DNA of 64,000 bases from Arthrobacter subterraneus (GTDB lineage: Bacteria; Actinomycetota; Actinomycetes; Actinomycetales; Micrococcaceae). Below the pieces are notes generated by a model, which had not been told where the DNA came from, ran no database searches, and saw only the letters and a program-made list of their open reading frames with translations. The position numbers were made by a program, and so were the translations under genes. Shown one piece after another: positions 37,708 through 47,150 of the stretch (the stretch's first letter is position 1; the number at the start of each line of letters is the position of its first letter). Location: assembly GCF_900099735.1 (NCBI RefSeq), contig NZ_FNDT01000003.1, positions 186,001 to 250,000 of the forward strand. Direction: 5' to 3'.

Positions 37708-40700
37708 ATGTCACTGACAATTTCCTACCCTGCCCAGCTCCCAGTCTCTGAACGCCGGGCGGACATCATGGCAGCTATCGCAGCCAACCAGGTCACCATC
37801 ATCGCGGGCGAAACCGGCTCGGGGAAAACCACCCAGATCCCCAAAATGTGCCTGGAGCTCGGCCTTGGCCGGTCAGGGATGATCGGCCATACCCAGCCCC
37901 GCCGCCTGGCAGCCCGCACGGTCGCCGAGCGGATCGCCGAGGAACTGGACGTGAAGCTCGGCGAAGAGGTCGGATACCAGGTCCGGTTCACCGGGGAGGT
38001 GGGCCGGAGCACGCGCATCAAGCTCATGACGGACGGTATCCTGCTCGCCGAAATCCAGCATGACAAGCAGCTGTTGAAGTACAGCACCATCATCATCGAT
38101 GAGGCACATGAGCGCAGCCTCAACATTGACTTCATCCTCGGGTACCTGAAGCGCATCCTCCCGAAGCGGCCGGACCTGAAACTGATCATCACCTCCGCCA
38201 CCATTGACCCCGAGCGCTTCGCGAACCACTTCGCTGCCGATGAAGCCGCGCCGGTCAAGAAGCCCGCACCCATCATCGAGGTCTCGGGGCGGACCTACCC
38301 CGTCGAGATCCGCTACCGTCCGCTCAGCCAGCCTGCGGGCGACACCGAATCGGACAGCGACGATGAACTCGAGGAAGACCGGGACCCGCTGGATGCGGTG
38401 TGCGATGCCGTCGATGAACTGGCAGGCGAGCCACCCGGGGACATCCTGGTGTTCTTCTCCGGTGAACGCGAGATCCGCGACGCCGCCGATGCCCTCCGCG
38501 CACGCGTCCAGGTGAATCCGCGGCTTCGCGGTACCGAGATTCTCCCGCTCTTCGCCCGGCTGTCACTGCAGGAACAGCACCGGGTGTTCAGGCCGGGCGG
38601 GTCAGCACGGCGAATCGTCCTGGCGACAAACGTCGCTGAAACGTCGCTGACCGTCCCCGGAATCAAGTACGTCATTGACACGGGAACCGCCCGCATTTCC
38701 CGCTACTCGCACCGTACCAAGGTGCAGCGGCTGCCGATCGAACGGGTGTCGCAGGCATCAGCGAACCAGCGGTCGGGCCGTTGCGGCCGCGTGTCCAACG
38801 GCATCGTCATCCGCCTGTATTCCGAGGAGGATTACGAGTCCCGGCGCCCCTTCACGGATCCGGAGATACTGCGGACCAACCTCGCAGCTGTCATCCTGCA
38901 GATGACGGCGATGGGCGTGACCCGTGGTCCGAAGGACGTCGCCGCCTTCCCCTTTGTCGAACCGCCGGATTCGAAGGCAATCAACGACGGCGTCACCCTC
39001 CTCCGTGAGCTGGGTGCCCTCACCGCTGACGGCAGCATTTCCCCGGTGGGCCGGCAGCTTGCCCAGCTTCCGGTGGATCCGCGGCTCGGCCGCATGATTG
39101 TGGAAGCCGGTCGCCGTGGCTGCGCCAGGGAAGTGATGGTGCTAGCCGCGGCGCTCACCATCCAGGATCCTCGGGAACGTCCCCAGCCTGACCAGACGGC
39201 GAAGCTCCAGGCTGCCACCGAGAAGCACCGAAGGTTCACTGATGAAAAGTCCGACTTCACCGCCTACCTGAACCTCTGGCGGTATCTGCAGGAACAGCAG
39301 AAGGCTCTGTCTTCGACGCAGTTCCGCAAGCTGTGCCGGAATGAGTTCATCAATTACCTGCGTGTGCGCGAGTGGCAGGACCTCTTCACCCAGCTGCGCC
39401 AGCTGGCCAAACCCCTCAACATCACCCTTTCTCCGGGGGAGGTTGACCCGGTAGCGCAGCACGACGCCGTCCATATCAGCATGCTGTCCGGTCTGCTCAG
39501 CCACATCGGCCTGTATGACCAGCGCAAGCGCGAGTATGCCGGCGCGCGCGGAACCCGATTTGCCATCTTCCCCGGCAGCGCGCTCTTCAAGAAGAACCCG
39601 GATTGGGTGATGGCGGCCGAGCTCGTGGAAACCTCACGGCTGTGGGCACGGGTTGTCGCCACCTTCGATCCGCTGTGGGCAGAGGACGTTGCTCCGGACC
39701 TCGTGAAGCGCAGCTACAGCGAGCCGCATTGGTCCCGCAAGATGGGCTCCGTCATGGCCTATGAGAAGGTCACCCTCTACGGAGTGCCGATCGTGCCCCA
39801 GCGGCGAATCAACTACGGTCGCATTGACCGGGAACTGGCGCGTGAGCTCTTCATCCGGCACGCCCTCGTTGAGGGTGACTGGCGAACGCATCACAAATTC
39901 TTTTCGCGCAACAAGGCGCGGATCGCGGAGATCGAAGAGCTGGAAAACCGGATGCGCCGCCGCGACCTCATGGTCGACGACGACACCCTGTTCGCGTTCT
40001 ACGACGCGCGGGTGGGAGCCGAGGTGGTGTCCGAACGGCATTTCGACAAGTGGTGGAAGCAGGCCCGCCAGGAGAACCCCGGGCTGCTCGACTTCAATCC
40101 TGAAGAACTGCTCAGCCGGGATGCCGATCTCGACGAGCAGGCCTTCCCGAAGACCTGGCATCAACAGGGGTTCGAGCTGCCGCTCAGCTACGAGTTTTCT
40201 CCCAACGTTCCCGGGGCTTCGGACGGGGTGACGGTGCAGGTGCCGATCCTGTTCCTGAACAAGCTTGAACCGGCACCGTTCCAGTGGCAGATTCCCGGCC
40301 TGCGCATTGAACTGGTGACGGCGCTGATCAAGTCGTTGCCGAAGCAGGTCCGCAAGAACTTCATTCCGGCACCGGACGTCGCCCGGGCAGCCGTCGATTC
40401 CCTCCACGCGGACTTCGACCCTGCCCGCGACGAACTCGAACCCTCGCTGGAGCTGGCCCTGCGCCGGCTGAGAGGCTCCATCATCCCGCCGGGTTCCTGG
40501 AACCGGGACGCCCTCCCGCCTCACCTGCTGATGAGCTTCCAAATTGTCGACGCGAACGGGCGCGTCCTGGACGAGGACAAGGATCTGTCTGCGCTGAAGG
40601 ACCGGCTTGCCCCGCAGACGCGCCGCGCAATCGCCGAGTCCCTGGGCGCCACACCGGCTTCGATTCAGCGGACCGGCGCTGAAGAGCGGCGCAAGCAACA

Positions 40701-41649
40701 GTCTCCACCGCCGTCGTCGTCATCGGTTGAGCAGTCGTCGGTCCAGTCGTCGTCATCGGCACCGGAGAGTCCTGGCATCACGGAGATCAGCGGCGCAACC
40801 GCGTGGAACTTCGGCACGGTGCCGCAGGAAGTGTCCCGCATCGTCGGCGGCCACCGGGTGACCGGTTATCCCGCTCTGGTCGATGAGGGGAAGTCCGTCG
40901 GCCTCCGGGTCTTCCCGAACCCGGACGAGCAGTCCGCCGCGATGCGCGCCGGCGTCATCAGGCTGCTCGCCCTGCGGGTGCCGAGCCCGGCACGCTACGT
41001 CCTGGAGCATCTGAGCAACGCGGAAAAGCTGACCTTCACGCAGAACCCGCACGGCAGTGTCAGTGCATTGATCGAGGATTGTTCCATCGCGGCGATCGAC
41101 AGGCTCACGCCGGAGGGTCTGCCGTGGACGGCCGGAGAGTTCGACGCCCTGTATGAGAACGTCCGCGCGGAACTCATCGACACCGTGTTCGCGGTGACGG
41201 CAATCGTCGAAAAGATCCTCGCCAGTGCGCGCAGGATCGAAAAGCAGCTCAGGGGAACCACCAGCCTGGCCCTCATTACGGCGCTGAATGACGTGAAGAG
41301 CCAGCTTGAGCAGCTCGTCTTTCCGGGATTTGTTGCCCGGACCGGTTACGCCCAGCTCGCCCACCTGCCGCGGTATCTCGCCGGCATCGAGAAACGGCTG
41401 GAAAAGCTGGCCGGCAACGTCCAGCGCGACGCAATCAACACCGCGACCGTCCAGCGTCTCGAAGACGAGTACGACGACGCCCTGGCCGCCGTTGCGCCCA
41501 ACGGACGGACAGTGCCGCCGGCCCTGGCCCGTGTCCGCTGGATGCTGGAGGAACTGCGGATCAGCCTGTTCGCGCAGGAACTGGGAACGGCCTACTCAGT
41601 GTCGGAAAAACGCATCCGGGCCGCGCTCGGGGAAGCCCTCGCCGCCTGA
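37708..41649 (+). CDS. hrpA: ATP-dependent RNA helicase HrpA
   Basis: This is a 1313-residue DEAH-box helicase. GETGSGKTTQIPK (Walker A, about residue 32) and DEAH at 131-134 are followed by SAT, the helicase C core (TNVAETSLTVPGIKYVIDTG, QRSGRCGR), HA2 and OB domains, and the long DUF3418 C-terminal domain typical of HrpA. A Ser-rich low-complexity linker (about residues 1000-1020) joins the C-terminal parts. HrpA resolves stalled ribosomes and processes mRNA in E. coli; the actinobacterial role is less known. Start ATG 37708 (MSLTISYPAQLPV). It is monocistronic. Confidence 0.95.
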   Translation: MSLTISYPAQLPVSERRADIMAAIAANQVTIIAGETGSGKTTQIPKMCLELGLGRSGMIGHTQPRRLAARTVAERIAEELDVKLGEEVGYQVRFTGEVGRSTRIKLMTDGILLAEIQHDKQLLKYSTIIIDEAHERSLNIDFILGYLKRILPKRPDLKLIITSATIDPERFANHFAADEAAPVKKPAPIIEVSGRTYPVEIRYRPLSQPAGDTESDSDDELEEDRDPLDAVCDAVDELAGEPPGDILVFFSGEREIRDAADALRARVQVNPRLRGTEILPLFARLSLQEQHRVFRPGGSARRIVLATNVAETSLTVPGIKYVIDTGTARISRYSHRTKVQRLPIERVSQASANQRSGRCGRVSNGIVIRLYSEEDYESRRPFTDPEILRTNLAAVILQMTAMGVTRGPKDVAAFPFVEPPDSKAINDGVTLLRELGALTADGSISPVGRQLAQLPVDPRLGRMIVEAGRRGCAREVMVLAAALTIQDPRERPQPDQTAKLQAATEKHRRFTDEKSDFTAYLNLWRYLQEQQKALSSTQFRKLCRNEFINYLRVREWQDLFTQLRQLAKPLNITLSPGEVDPVAQHDAVHISMLSGLLSHIGLYDQRKREYAGARGTRFAIFPGSALFKKNPDWVMAAELVETSRLWARVVATFDPLWAEDVAPDLVKRSYSEPHWSRKMGSVMAYEKVTLYGVPIVPQRRINYGRIDRELARELFIRHALVEGDWRTHHKFFSRNKARIAEIEELENRMRRRDLMVDDDTLFAFYDARVGAEVVSERHFDKWWKQARQENPGLLDFNPEELLSRDADLDEQAFPKTWHQQGFELPLSYEFSPNVPGASDGVTVQVPILFLNKLEPAPFQWQIPGLRIELVTALIKSLPKQVRKNFIPAPDVARAAVDSLHADFDPARDELEPSLELALRRLRGSIIPPGSWNRDALPPHLLMSFQIVDANGRVLDEDKDLSALKDRLAPQTRRAIAESLGATPASIQRTGAEERRKQQSPPPSSSSVEQSSVQSSSSAPESPGITEISGATAWNFGTVPQEVSRIVGGHRVTGYPALVDEGKSVGLRVFPNPDEQSAAMRAGVIRLLALRVPSPARYVLEHLSNAEKLTFTQNPHGSVSALIEDCSIAAIDRLTPEGLPWTAGEFDALYENVRAELIDTVFAVTAIVEKILASARRIEKQLRGTTSLALITALNDVKSQLEQLVFPGFVARTGYAQLAHLPRYLAGIEKRLEKLAGNVQRDAINTATVQRLEDEYDDALAAVAPNGRTVPPALARVRWMLEELRISLFAQELGTAYSVSEKRIRAALGEALAA

Positions 41650-41730
41650 GGACCGGCAAGTTTCGGGCAGTTCCGGCGGGGTGCGCACCTGGCAACCCGC
41701 CAGAGCTGCGCAACAGTTCAGTGGATCAGG

Positions 41731-42156
41731 TCAGTCGGGAACGTAGGCCGCGTGGCCGGCATCCCGCAGCGCACGCCGGAGCCGGTCCGCATTCTCGTCG
41801 AGCTTTGCCGGCTCGGGGTTGTGGTCCACCTTGTGCACGTCGAAATCGGCTGCGCTCTGTGTCGGCCAGATGTGGACGTGCACATGCGGAATTTCGTAGC
41901 CCTCCATCAGCACTCCGATGCGCCGGGCGCTGAACTCCTTCTCCTGCACCCGGGCGATTCTCTGCGCCACGGCCATGACCTTGCCGAGGAGATCCGGGTC
42001 CAGGTCCACCCAGTGGGCCACCTCGCGGCGCGGCACCACCATGACGTGACCGTCGGTGATGGGGGCGATGGTCAGGAACGCCGTGACGTCGTCGTCCTTC
42101 CAGACAAAGCGGCCGGGAATCTCCCCCTCGATGATCTTCGTGAACAGTGTGCTCAT
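41731..42156 (-). CDS. HIT family (histidine triad) hydrolase
   Basis: This is a 141-residue nucleotide-binding protein with the histidine triad HVHVHIWP. The HIT fold opens with FTKIIEGEIPGRFVWKDDDVTAFL. Family members hydrolyse AMP-linked substrates; the natural substrate here is unknown. The ATG overlaps the stop of the alcohol dehydrogenase by 4 nt, so both are co-translated, although a functional link is not obvious. Confidence 0.92.
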   Translation of the reverse strand: MSTLFTKIIEGEIPGRFVWKDDDVTAFLTIAPITDGHVMVVPRREVAHWVDLDPDLLGKVMAVAQRIARVQEKEFSARRIGVLMEGYEIPHVHVHIWPTQSAADFDVHKVDHNPEPAKLDENADRLRRALRDAGHAAYVPD

Positions 42157-43214
42157 GAATCCTCCTTCAGTGATCCGGCGTCGAGGACAAACCGGTACAA
42201 CACATCACCGGCAACCATGCGGTCGTAGGCCGTGTTGAGCTGGTCGGCGGTCACCAGTTCGATGTCGGATGCGACACCGTGCTCGGCACAGAAATCGAGC
42301 ATCTGCTGCGTTTCCGCGATGCCGCCGATGAGGGATCCGGCATAGGTGCGCCGCTTCCGGACCAGCAGCGCGGGGTCCACTGCAGGCATCGGATCGGCGG
42401 GCAGCCCCAGCTGGAACAGGGCTCCGTCCAGCCGCAGGGTGCGGAGCAGTTCGTTGAGGTCATGCGGGGCCGCCACCGTATCGAGGATCACGTCCAGTGT
42501 GTTGGCAGCATCGGCCATGGCGTCCGCATCCCGCGAGACCACCACGTGGTCGGCTCCCAGCTCCCGCGCAGCGTCCACCTTGCCGGGGGACGTGGTGAAC
42601 ACTGTCACTTCAGCACCCATCGCCCTGGCGATCTTCACGGCCACATGCCCCAGACCGCCCAGTCCAACGACGCCGACAGCATCACCCTTCTCCACACCAA
42701 AATGGTTCAGCGGGGAGAAGGTGGTGATCCCGGCACAGAGCAGGGGCGCGGCGGCGGCCGGATCCAGGCCCGCCGGTATCCGAAGGACGTACCCCTCATT
42801 GACCACAATGGACGTCGAGTAACCGCCCTGGGTGATCTCGCCGTCGCGCCTGCGGTCAGGCGTTCCGTAGGTGGCGGTCATCCCGCGTTCGCAGTACTGC
42901 TCCAGACCGTCGGCGCAGCTCTCACACTCACGGCAGGAGTCCACCATGCAACCGACCCCCACCCGGTCCCCGACCGCAAAGGAGGTGACGGACTCCCCTA
43001 CCCGGGTGACCCGGCCGACAATCTCATGGCCGGGCACCAACGGGTAGCGGGCAGCCCCCCACTCACTCCTGGCCGCATGCACATCCGAGTGGCACAATCC
43101 GCAGAATTCGACGGCGATTTCGACGTCGTCATGTTCCGGCTCCCGGCGTTCAACGGTGGTGCGTCCGAGTCCGCTGGACGGCGAAGTCGCCGCGTAGGCA
43201 TAGGCAGTGGTCAT
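42153..43214 (-). CDS. Zinc-dependent NAD(P) alcohol dehydrogenase (YahK/AdhC-type)
   Basis: This is a 353-residue medium-chain dehydrogenase. The catalytic zinc site is Cys in CGLCHSD, GHE and Cys in LLCAGITTF; the structural zinc site is CRECESC..YC. The Rossmann motif GLGGLGHVAVK is at about 180. The overall pattern resembles the broad-range aldehyde reductases of the YahK/cinnamyl-alcohol type, which use NADP(H). It precedes and overlaps the HIT gene. Confidence 0.92.
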   Translation of the reverse strand: MTTAYAYAATSPSSGLGRTTVERREPEHDDVEIAVEFCGLCHSDVHAARSEWGAARYPLVPGHEIVGRVTRVGESVTSFAVGDRVGVGCMVDSCRECESCADGLEQYCERGMTATYGTPDRRRDGEITQGGYSTSIVVNEGYVLRIPAGLDPAAAAPLLCAGITTFSPLNHFGVEKGDAVGVVGLGGLGHVAVKIARAMGAEVTVFTTSPGKVDAARELGADHVVVSRDADAMADAANTLDVILDTVAAPHDLNELLRTLRLDGALFQLGLPADPMPAVDPALLVRKRRTYAGSLIGGIAETQQMLDFCAEHGVASDIELVTADQLNTAYDRMVAGDVLYRFVLDAGSLKEDS

Positions 43215-43265
43215 AGCGGCTACTCTCTCACAACGAGGGTTTTCCGGACGATCAGCTGAGCGCTG

Positions 43266-44096
43266 TCAGGGGCCCGTCGCCACCGGCAGGTCCGCGCGTT
43301 GGGACCACTGGGACCAGGACCCCGGGTAGAGCGCAGCCCGGAATCCGGCCAGCTCAAGTGCGGCGATCTCGTGGGCAGCGGTGATACCGGACCCGCAGTA
43401 CACCGCGACGTCAGCCGTTTCGGTGATTCCGAGGGCAGCGAACCGCCGTCGCAGCTCGGCTGCTGGCAGGAAGGTTTTCTGCGCCGTCAGGTTACCGGCG
43501 GTGGGCGAGTTCAACGCACCGGGAATGTGTCCCGCCTTCGGATCAACGGGCTCGCTCTCCCCACTGAAACGCTCCGGCGCCCGGGCATCCAGCAGGACAC
43601 CGCTCCGGGTGAGGGCGAGGACGTCCTCGGTCCGCACCACGGGCATATGCCCGAAGTCCAGGGTTACGTCGCCCAGGCAGTGCTGCTCCTCACCGCGCTC
43701 GGTCCCGTAACCCGCCGCCAGCCATGCCGCCAGTCCGCCGTCGAGCAGGTGGACACTGGTCAGGCCGGCGTTGCGGAGCAGCCACCATAGCCGCGCGGCC
43801 GCAAGATTGCCGGTGTCGTCATAGGCGACCACCACGTCGCCGTCGTTGATGCCCCACTGACGGGCCGCTTCCTCCAGCGCCGCCGGCTCGGGCAGCGGAT
43901 GCCGGCCCTCGGCGGCGGAGGGGGGCGAACACAGTTGCGTCTCGAGGTCAACGTAGACGGCGCCGGGAATGTGAGCTGATCGGTACTGTTCGTGACCGTG
44001 GGGGTTACCCAGCGCCCAGCGAACATCCAGCAGGACGGTCTGCCGCCCGGAGGTCATCCGGTTCCGCAGTGCCTGCACGTCCATCAGAGTCTCCAT
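43266..44096 (-). CDS. Sulfurtransferase (two rhodanese domains)
   Basis: This is a 276-residue tandem rhodanese. The inactive N-terminal domain contains DVRWALGNPHGHEQYRSAHIPGAVYVD. The C-terminal catalytic domain has DARAPERFSG and the loop CGSGITAAH with the active Cys. The CGSG(I/V)TA loop is typical of thiosulfate/3-mercaptopyruvate sulfurtransferases. Start ATG 44096 with AAGGAG 5 nt upstream; the frame extends 12 codons further. It is transcribed in the same direction as the dehydrogenase, with a 51-nt gap. Confidence 0.9.
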   Translation of the reverse strand: METLMDVQALRNRMTSGRQTVLLDVRWALGNPHGHEQYRSAHIPGAVYVDLETQLCSPPSAAEGRHPLPEPAALEEAARQWGINDGDVVVAYDDTGNLAAARLWWLLRNAGLTSVHLLDGGLAAWLAAGYGTERGEEQHCLGDVTLDFGHMPVVRTEDVLALTRSGVLLDARAPERFSGESEPVDPKAGHIPGALNSPTAGNLTAQKTFLPAAELRRRFAALGITETADVAVYCGSGITAAHEIAALELAGFRAALYPGSWSQWSQRADLPVATGP

Positions 44097-44245
44097 GAAG
44101 ATCTCCTTGTGAAAGTGTGACCGGTGGCACACCGGTCAGGGTGTGAGCCAAGTTCACCACAGCTTTGTTCCACCCTCCAACCCGGCCCGGCACGCGGTAT
44201 TGCGGTCCTCTGGCCCTGCAGGCCGACAAGGGGTACAACAGGGTC

Positions 44246-45925
44246 ATGACAGCTTCACTGGTGCTCGGTCCGATGCTCCGGTACGTTGACGAAACCTCGG
44301 CTGCCCTATGGGTGGAAACCAGCGAGGCCTGCACTGTGGAACTGCGCGCAGGACCGGACGCGTGGACCGCTTCCACTTTCGGCGCCCACGGTCATCACTA
44401 CGCCCTGGTGGAGGCCGCCGGCCTCACGCCGGGCACCACCTCGGAGTACACCGTAACCATCGACGGGGAGCGCTGCTGGCCGGAGCCGGACTCGCCCTTT
44501 CCTGCCCCGTCCATCCGGACGCTGCACCCCGAACGGCGCCTGAGGCTCGCGTTCGGTTCCTGCCGGACCAGCGTTCCCCACGACACCATGGGCAACGCCA
44601 CCCACGGCGTCGATGCCCTGCGCGCCTATGCGATGCACCGGGCACACACCGACGACGACGCCCGCCCGGACCTCGTCGCGTTCCTGGGCGATCAGGTCTA
44701 TGCGGATTCCACGAGCAAGGAGATGAAGGAGTTCATCTCCTCCCGCCGGTCGCTGCATGAACCGCCGGGTGAGGAGCTGAAGGACTACGAGGAGTACGCC
44801 CACCTCTATAAGCTCGCCTGGTCCGACCCCGCGAACCGCTGGCTGCTGTCCACCCTTCCCAGCGCGATGATCTTTGATGACCACGACATCCGCGACGACT
44901 GGAACGCCTCGCTGTCCTGGCGGAAAAAGATGCACGGCACCACGTGGTGGCACGGCCGGATTGTCGCCGGGCTGGCCTCCTACTGGGTGTACCAGCATCT
45001 CGGCAATCTCTCCTCCGCGGCCCGCGCCGAGGACCCGCTGTGGCAGAAGATCGCCTCGCACCACGGGCCGGAGGAACTGGACCTCACCGCTGACCTTGAC
45101 TCCTTCGCCGAGCGCGCGGACGCCGATCCCCTCAGCTACCGCTGGAGCTACTGCCGGGACGTCGGTGACGTAAGGATCATCACCGTGGATTCGAGGGCAG
45201 CCCGGGTCCTTGAACCCGCGCGGCGGTCTCTCCTGGACGAAACTGAACTCACCTGGCTGGATGAGCATTTCCGCGGCGGGGTGCGGCACCTGCTGATTGC
45301 GACTTCCCTGCCCTTCCTGCTCCCCCGGGGTCTTCACCATATTGAGTCGTGGGACGAGGCGCTTGCGGAAGGCGCCTGGGGCAGGCTGGGGTCGAGGATG
45401 GGCGAAGTGCTGCGGCAGGGCCTGGACCTTGAGCACTGGGGCGCGTTCCAGCGCAGCTTCAGGGCCGTTGCGGCGCTCGCCTGCGAGGTGGCGGACGGAA
45501 AACGCGGACCGGCACCTCAGACCGTCACCTTCCTCTCCGGCGATGTCCACTTCTCCTACATCGCCGAAGTCGACCGGTCCTCCGGCAGCCGGATCCTCCA
45601 GGCGGTCTGCTCACCCATCCGGAACCCCCTGCCGCGTGCCCTGAGGTTCGCGACGGTGGTGATGTCCTACGGCGTCGCCAGCCCGCTGGGGGCGCTGGTG
45701 GCCCGCTCCGCCAGGGTCCCGAAGCCGCCGTTCTCCTGGACGAGCATCAAGGGGCCGTGGTTCGACAACAACCTCGCGCTGCTCGAGGACACCGACAGCG
45801 GGCTGCAGCTGCGGTGGGCTACCGGCGTGGTCAATGACAACCCCGACTCGCCCGAGCTCCAGGAGGTGGCGCGCCATACCATTGCGCCCCGGAGAGCCGG
45901 TGCGCCCCGCAAGGAGCCGGTCTAG
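44246..45925 (+). CDS. PhoD-like phosphodiesterase/alkaline phosphatase
   Basis: This is a 559-residue metallophosphoesterase of the PhoD group. An N-terminal fibronectin-like domain (about 1-90, LVLGPMLRYVDETSAALWVET) is followed by the metal-binding domain: GSCRTS, FLGDQVYAD, FDDHDIRDDW and LSGDVHFSY. No signal peptide or Tat motif is visible, unlike secreted PhoD; it may act in the cytoplasm. Start ATG 44246. The gene is divergent from the sulfurtransferase and ends in a CTAG tail overlap with the convergent MBL gene. Confidence 0.87.
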   Translation: MTASLVLGPMLRYVDETSAALWVETSEACTVELRAGPDAWTASTFGAHGHHYALVEAAGLTPGTTSEYTVTIDGERCWPEPDSPFPAPSIRTLHPERRLRLAFGSCRTSVPHDTMGNATHGVDALRAYAMHRAHTDDDARPDLVAFLGDQVYADSTSKEMKEFISSRRSLHEPPGEELKDYEEYAHLYKLAWSDPANRWLLSTLPSAMIFDDHDIRDDWNASLSWRKKMHGTTWWHGRIVAGLASYWVYQHLGNLSSAARAEDPLWQKIASHHGPEELDLTADLDSFAERADADPLSYRWSYCRDVGDVRIITVDSRAARVLEPARRSLLDETELTWLDEHFRGGVRHLLIATSLPFLLPRGLHHIESWDEALAEGAWGRLGSRMGEVLRQGLDLEHWGAFQRSFRAVAALACEVADGKRGPAPQTVTFLSGDVHFSYIAEVDRSSGSRILQAVCSPIRNPLPRALRFATVVMSYGVASPLGALVARSARVPKPPFSWTSIKGPWFDNNLALLEDTDSGLQLRWATGVVNDNPDSPELQEVARHTIAPRRAGAPRKEPV

Positions 45926-46581
45926 AGGGACACGCTCTCCCCGGGCGCCAGATGGCGGAAATCTGTCCCGTAGTGCTTCCCCAGCCGCGAAACGTGGCCC
46001 TCCACCATGGCCAGGCCCGTCTCATTCAGCAGCGCGTCATGGATCTGGTGAGCCCGCGGTGCCCGTATGGCGGTGACGAAATCAATCACCTCGGCGGTCT
46101 TGGACCAGGGTGCATGGACGGGCACCAGAAGCGTTTGCACCTGAACACCGTGCGGAACGATGAACGAATCCCCCGGATGGTAGAGGGTTCCTTCGATCAG
46201 GTAGCCGATGTTCTTCACCAGCGGGATGTGCGGATGGATGAGGGCGTGCTGGCCGCCGAAAGTTTGCACAGCAAATCCTGCGATGGTGTAGCTGCGCTCA
46301 GGTTCGACGGAGTGCACACGGACCGCTGCGCCGTCGTCCAGTTCCTCCCTCAGTTGCGCAGCCACACCCTCCGGGGCATGAACCGCCATTTCCGGGGCCG
46401 CCCGCAGCGCCGCTGCGATCCGGTCCTTGTCGAAGTGGTCCGCATGCTCATGGGTGATGAGGATGGCGGCTGCTCCGGAAACCGCCTCCTCAACCTCGGA
46501 AAAATTCCCCGGGTCCAGGACCAGGGCGGTTCCGTCCTTCTCCAGACGGACACAGGCATGGGTGAACTTGGTCAACAGCAT
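45922..46581 (-). CDS. MBL-fold metal-dependent hydrolase
   Basis: This is a 219-residue metallo-beta-lactamase fold protein. Metal ligands are in THEHADHFD (HxHxDH), with further His/Asp in GGQHALIHPHIP and LYHPGDSF. It matches the UlaG/UPF0173-like L-ascorbate-lactonase group by motif layout; substrate unknown. It is convergent with phoD and shares the four bases CTAG with its stop. Confidence 0.88.
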   Translation of the reverse strand: MLLTKFTHACVRLEKDGTALVLDPGNFSEVEEAVSGAAAILITHEHADHFDKDRIAAALRAAPEMAVHAPEGVAAQLREELDDGAAVRVHSVEPERSYTIAGFAVQTFGGQHALIHPHIPLVKNIGYLIEGTLYHPGDSFIVPHGVQVQTLLVPVHAPWSKTAEVIDFVTAIRAPRAHQIHDALLNETGLAMVEGHVSRLGKHYGTDFRHLAPGESVSL

Positions 46582-46718
46582 GCGCCCACACTATCGCCGT
46601 GCTGCGTCCCTGTCTGCGGCACCCCGCCGGAGATTGGCGGGGGTGCCGGTGCTACCCTTGACGCGAGGTTCAACCCGGAACACCACCGGACTATCGAGAG
46701 CGAGGTGACCAGCCAGGC
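46582..46718. other. Divergent region MBL hydrolase / zur
   Basis: These 137 bases contain an imperfect hairpin (46619-46628 with 46636-46646, GCACCCCGCC/GGCGGGGGTGC, one bulge), which lies upstream of both genes and so may be regulatory. No clear promoter was placed. Confidence 0.4.
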
Positions 46719-47150
46719 ATGTCAGCTGGAGCAGGGCAGCCCACCCGCAAGGGGTCGGAGCAGCGTGTTACACGGCAACGCCGGGCGGTCAGTGCCACGC
46801 TTGATGAGCTGGACGACTTCGTGAGCACGCAGGAGCTGTACCGCACCATGCACGAGCGCGGCGAGTCTGTTTCACTGGCCACCGCGTACCGCATCCTGCA
46901 GTCAATGGCCGATGACGGCCTTGTCGATGTGCTGCGGAACGGCGAGGGGGAGGCGGTCTACCGCCGGTGCGCCGTCGAACACCACCATCATCACCTGCTC
47001 TGCCGCAAGTGCGGACGGGCTGTGGAGATCGAGGCGCCGGCAGTCGAGCAGTGGGCGGCCCGCATCGCCCGGGAACACGGGTACACCGAGGTGGCCCATA
47101 CCGTGGAGATCTACGGGCTGTGCCCGGAGTGCAGCGCGCCTGGGGCCTAG
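46719..47150 (+). CDS. zur: Zinc uptake regulator Zur (Fur family)
   Basis: This is a 143-residue Fur-family repressor. The winged helix contains FVSTQELYRTMHERGESVSLATAYRILQSM. Metal ligands include the HHHHH cluster after AVE, the CRKC pair and the CPEC pair (structural zinc). The convergent znuACB operon identifies it as the zinc sensor Zur. It should repress znuA under zinc-replete conditions through the palindrome at 50034-50046. Its stop overlaps the znuB stop by the four bases CTAG. Confidence 0.93.
   Translation: MSAGAGQPTRKGSEQRVTRQRRAVSATLDELDDFVSTQELYRTMHERGESVSLATAYRILQSMADDGLVDVLRNGEGEAVYRRCAVEHHHHHLLCRKCGRAVEIEAPAVEQWAARIAREHGYTEVAHTVEIYGLCPECSAPGA

Noticed and set aside
44306-45550. 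414-codon minus-strand frame opposite phoD
   Set aside because: Antisense shadow of the PhoD gene whose metal motifs are intact.
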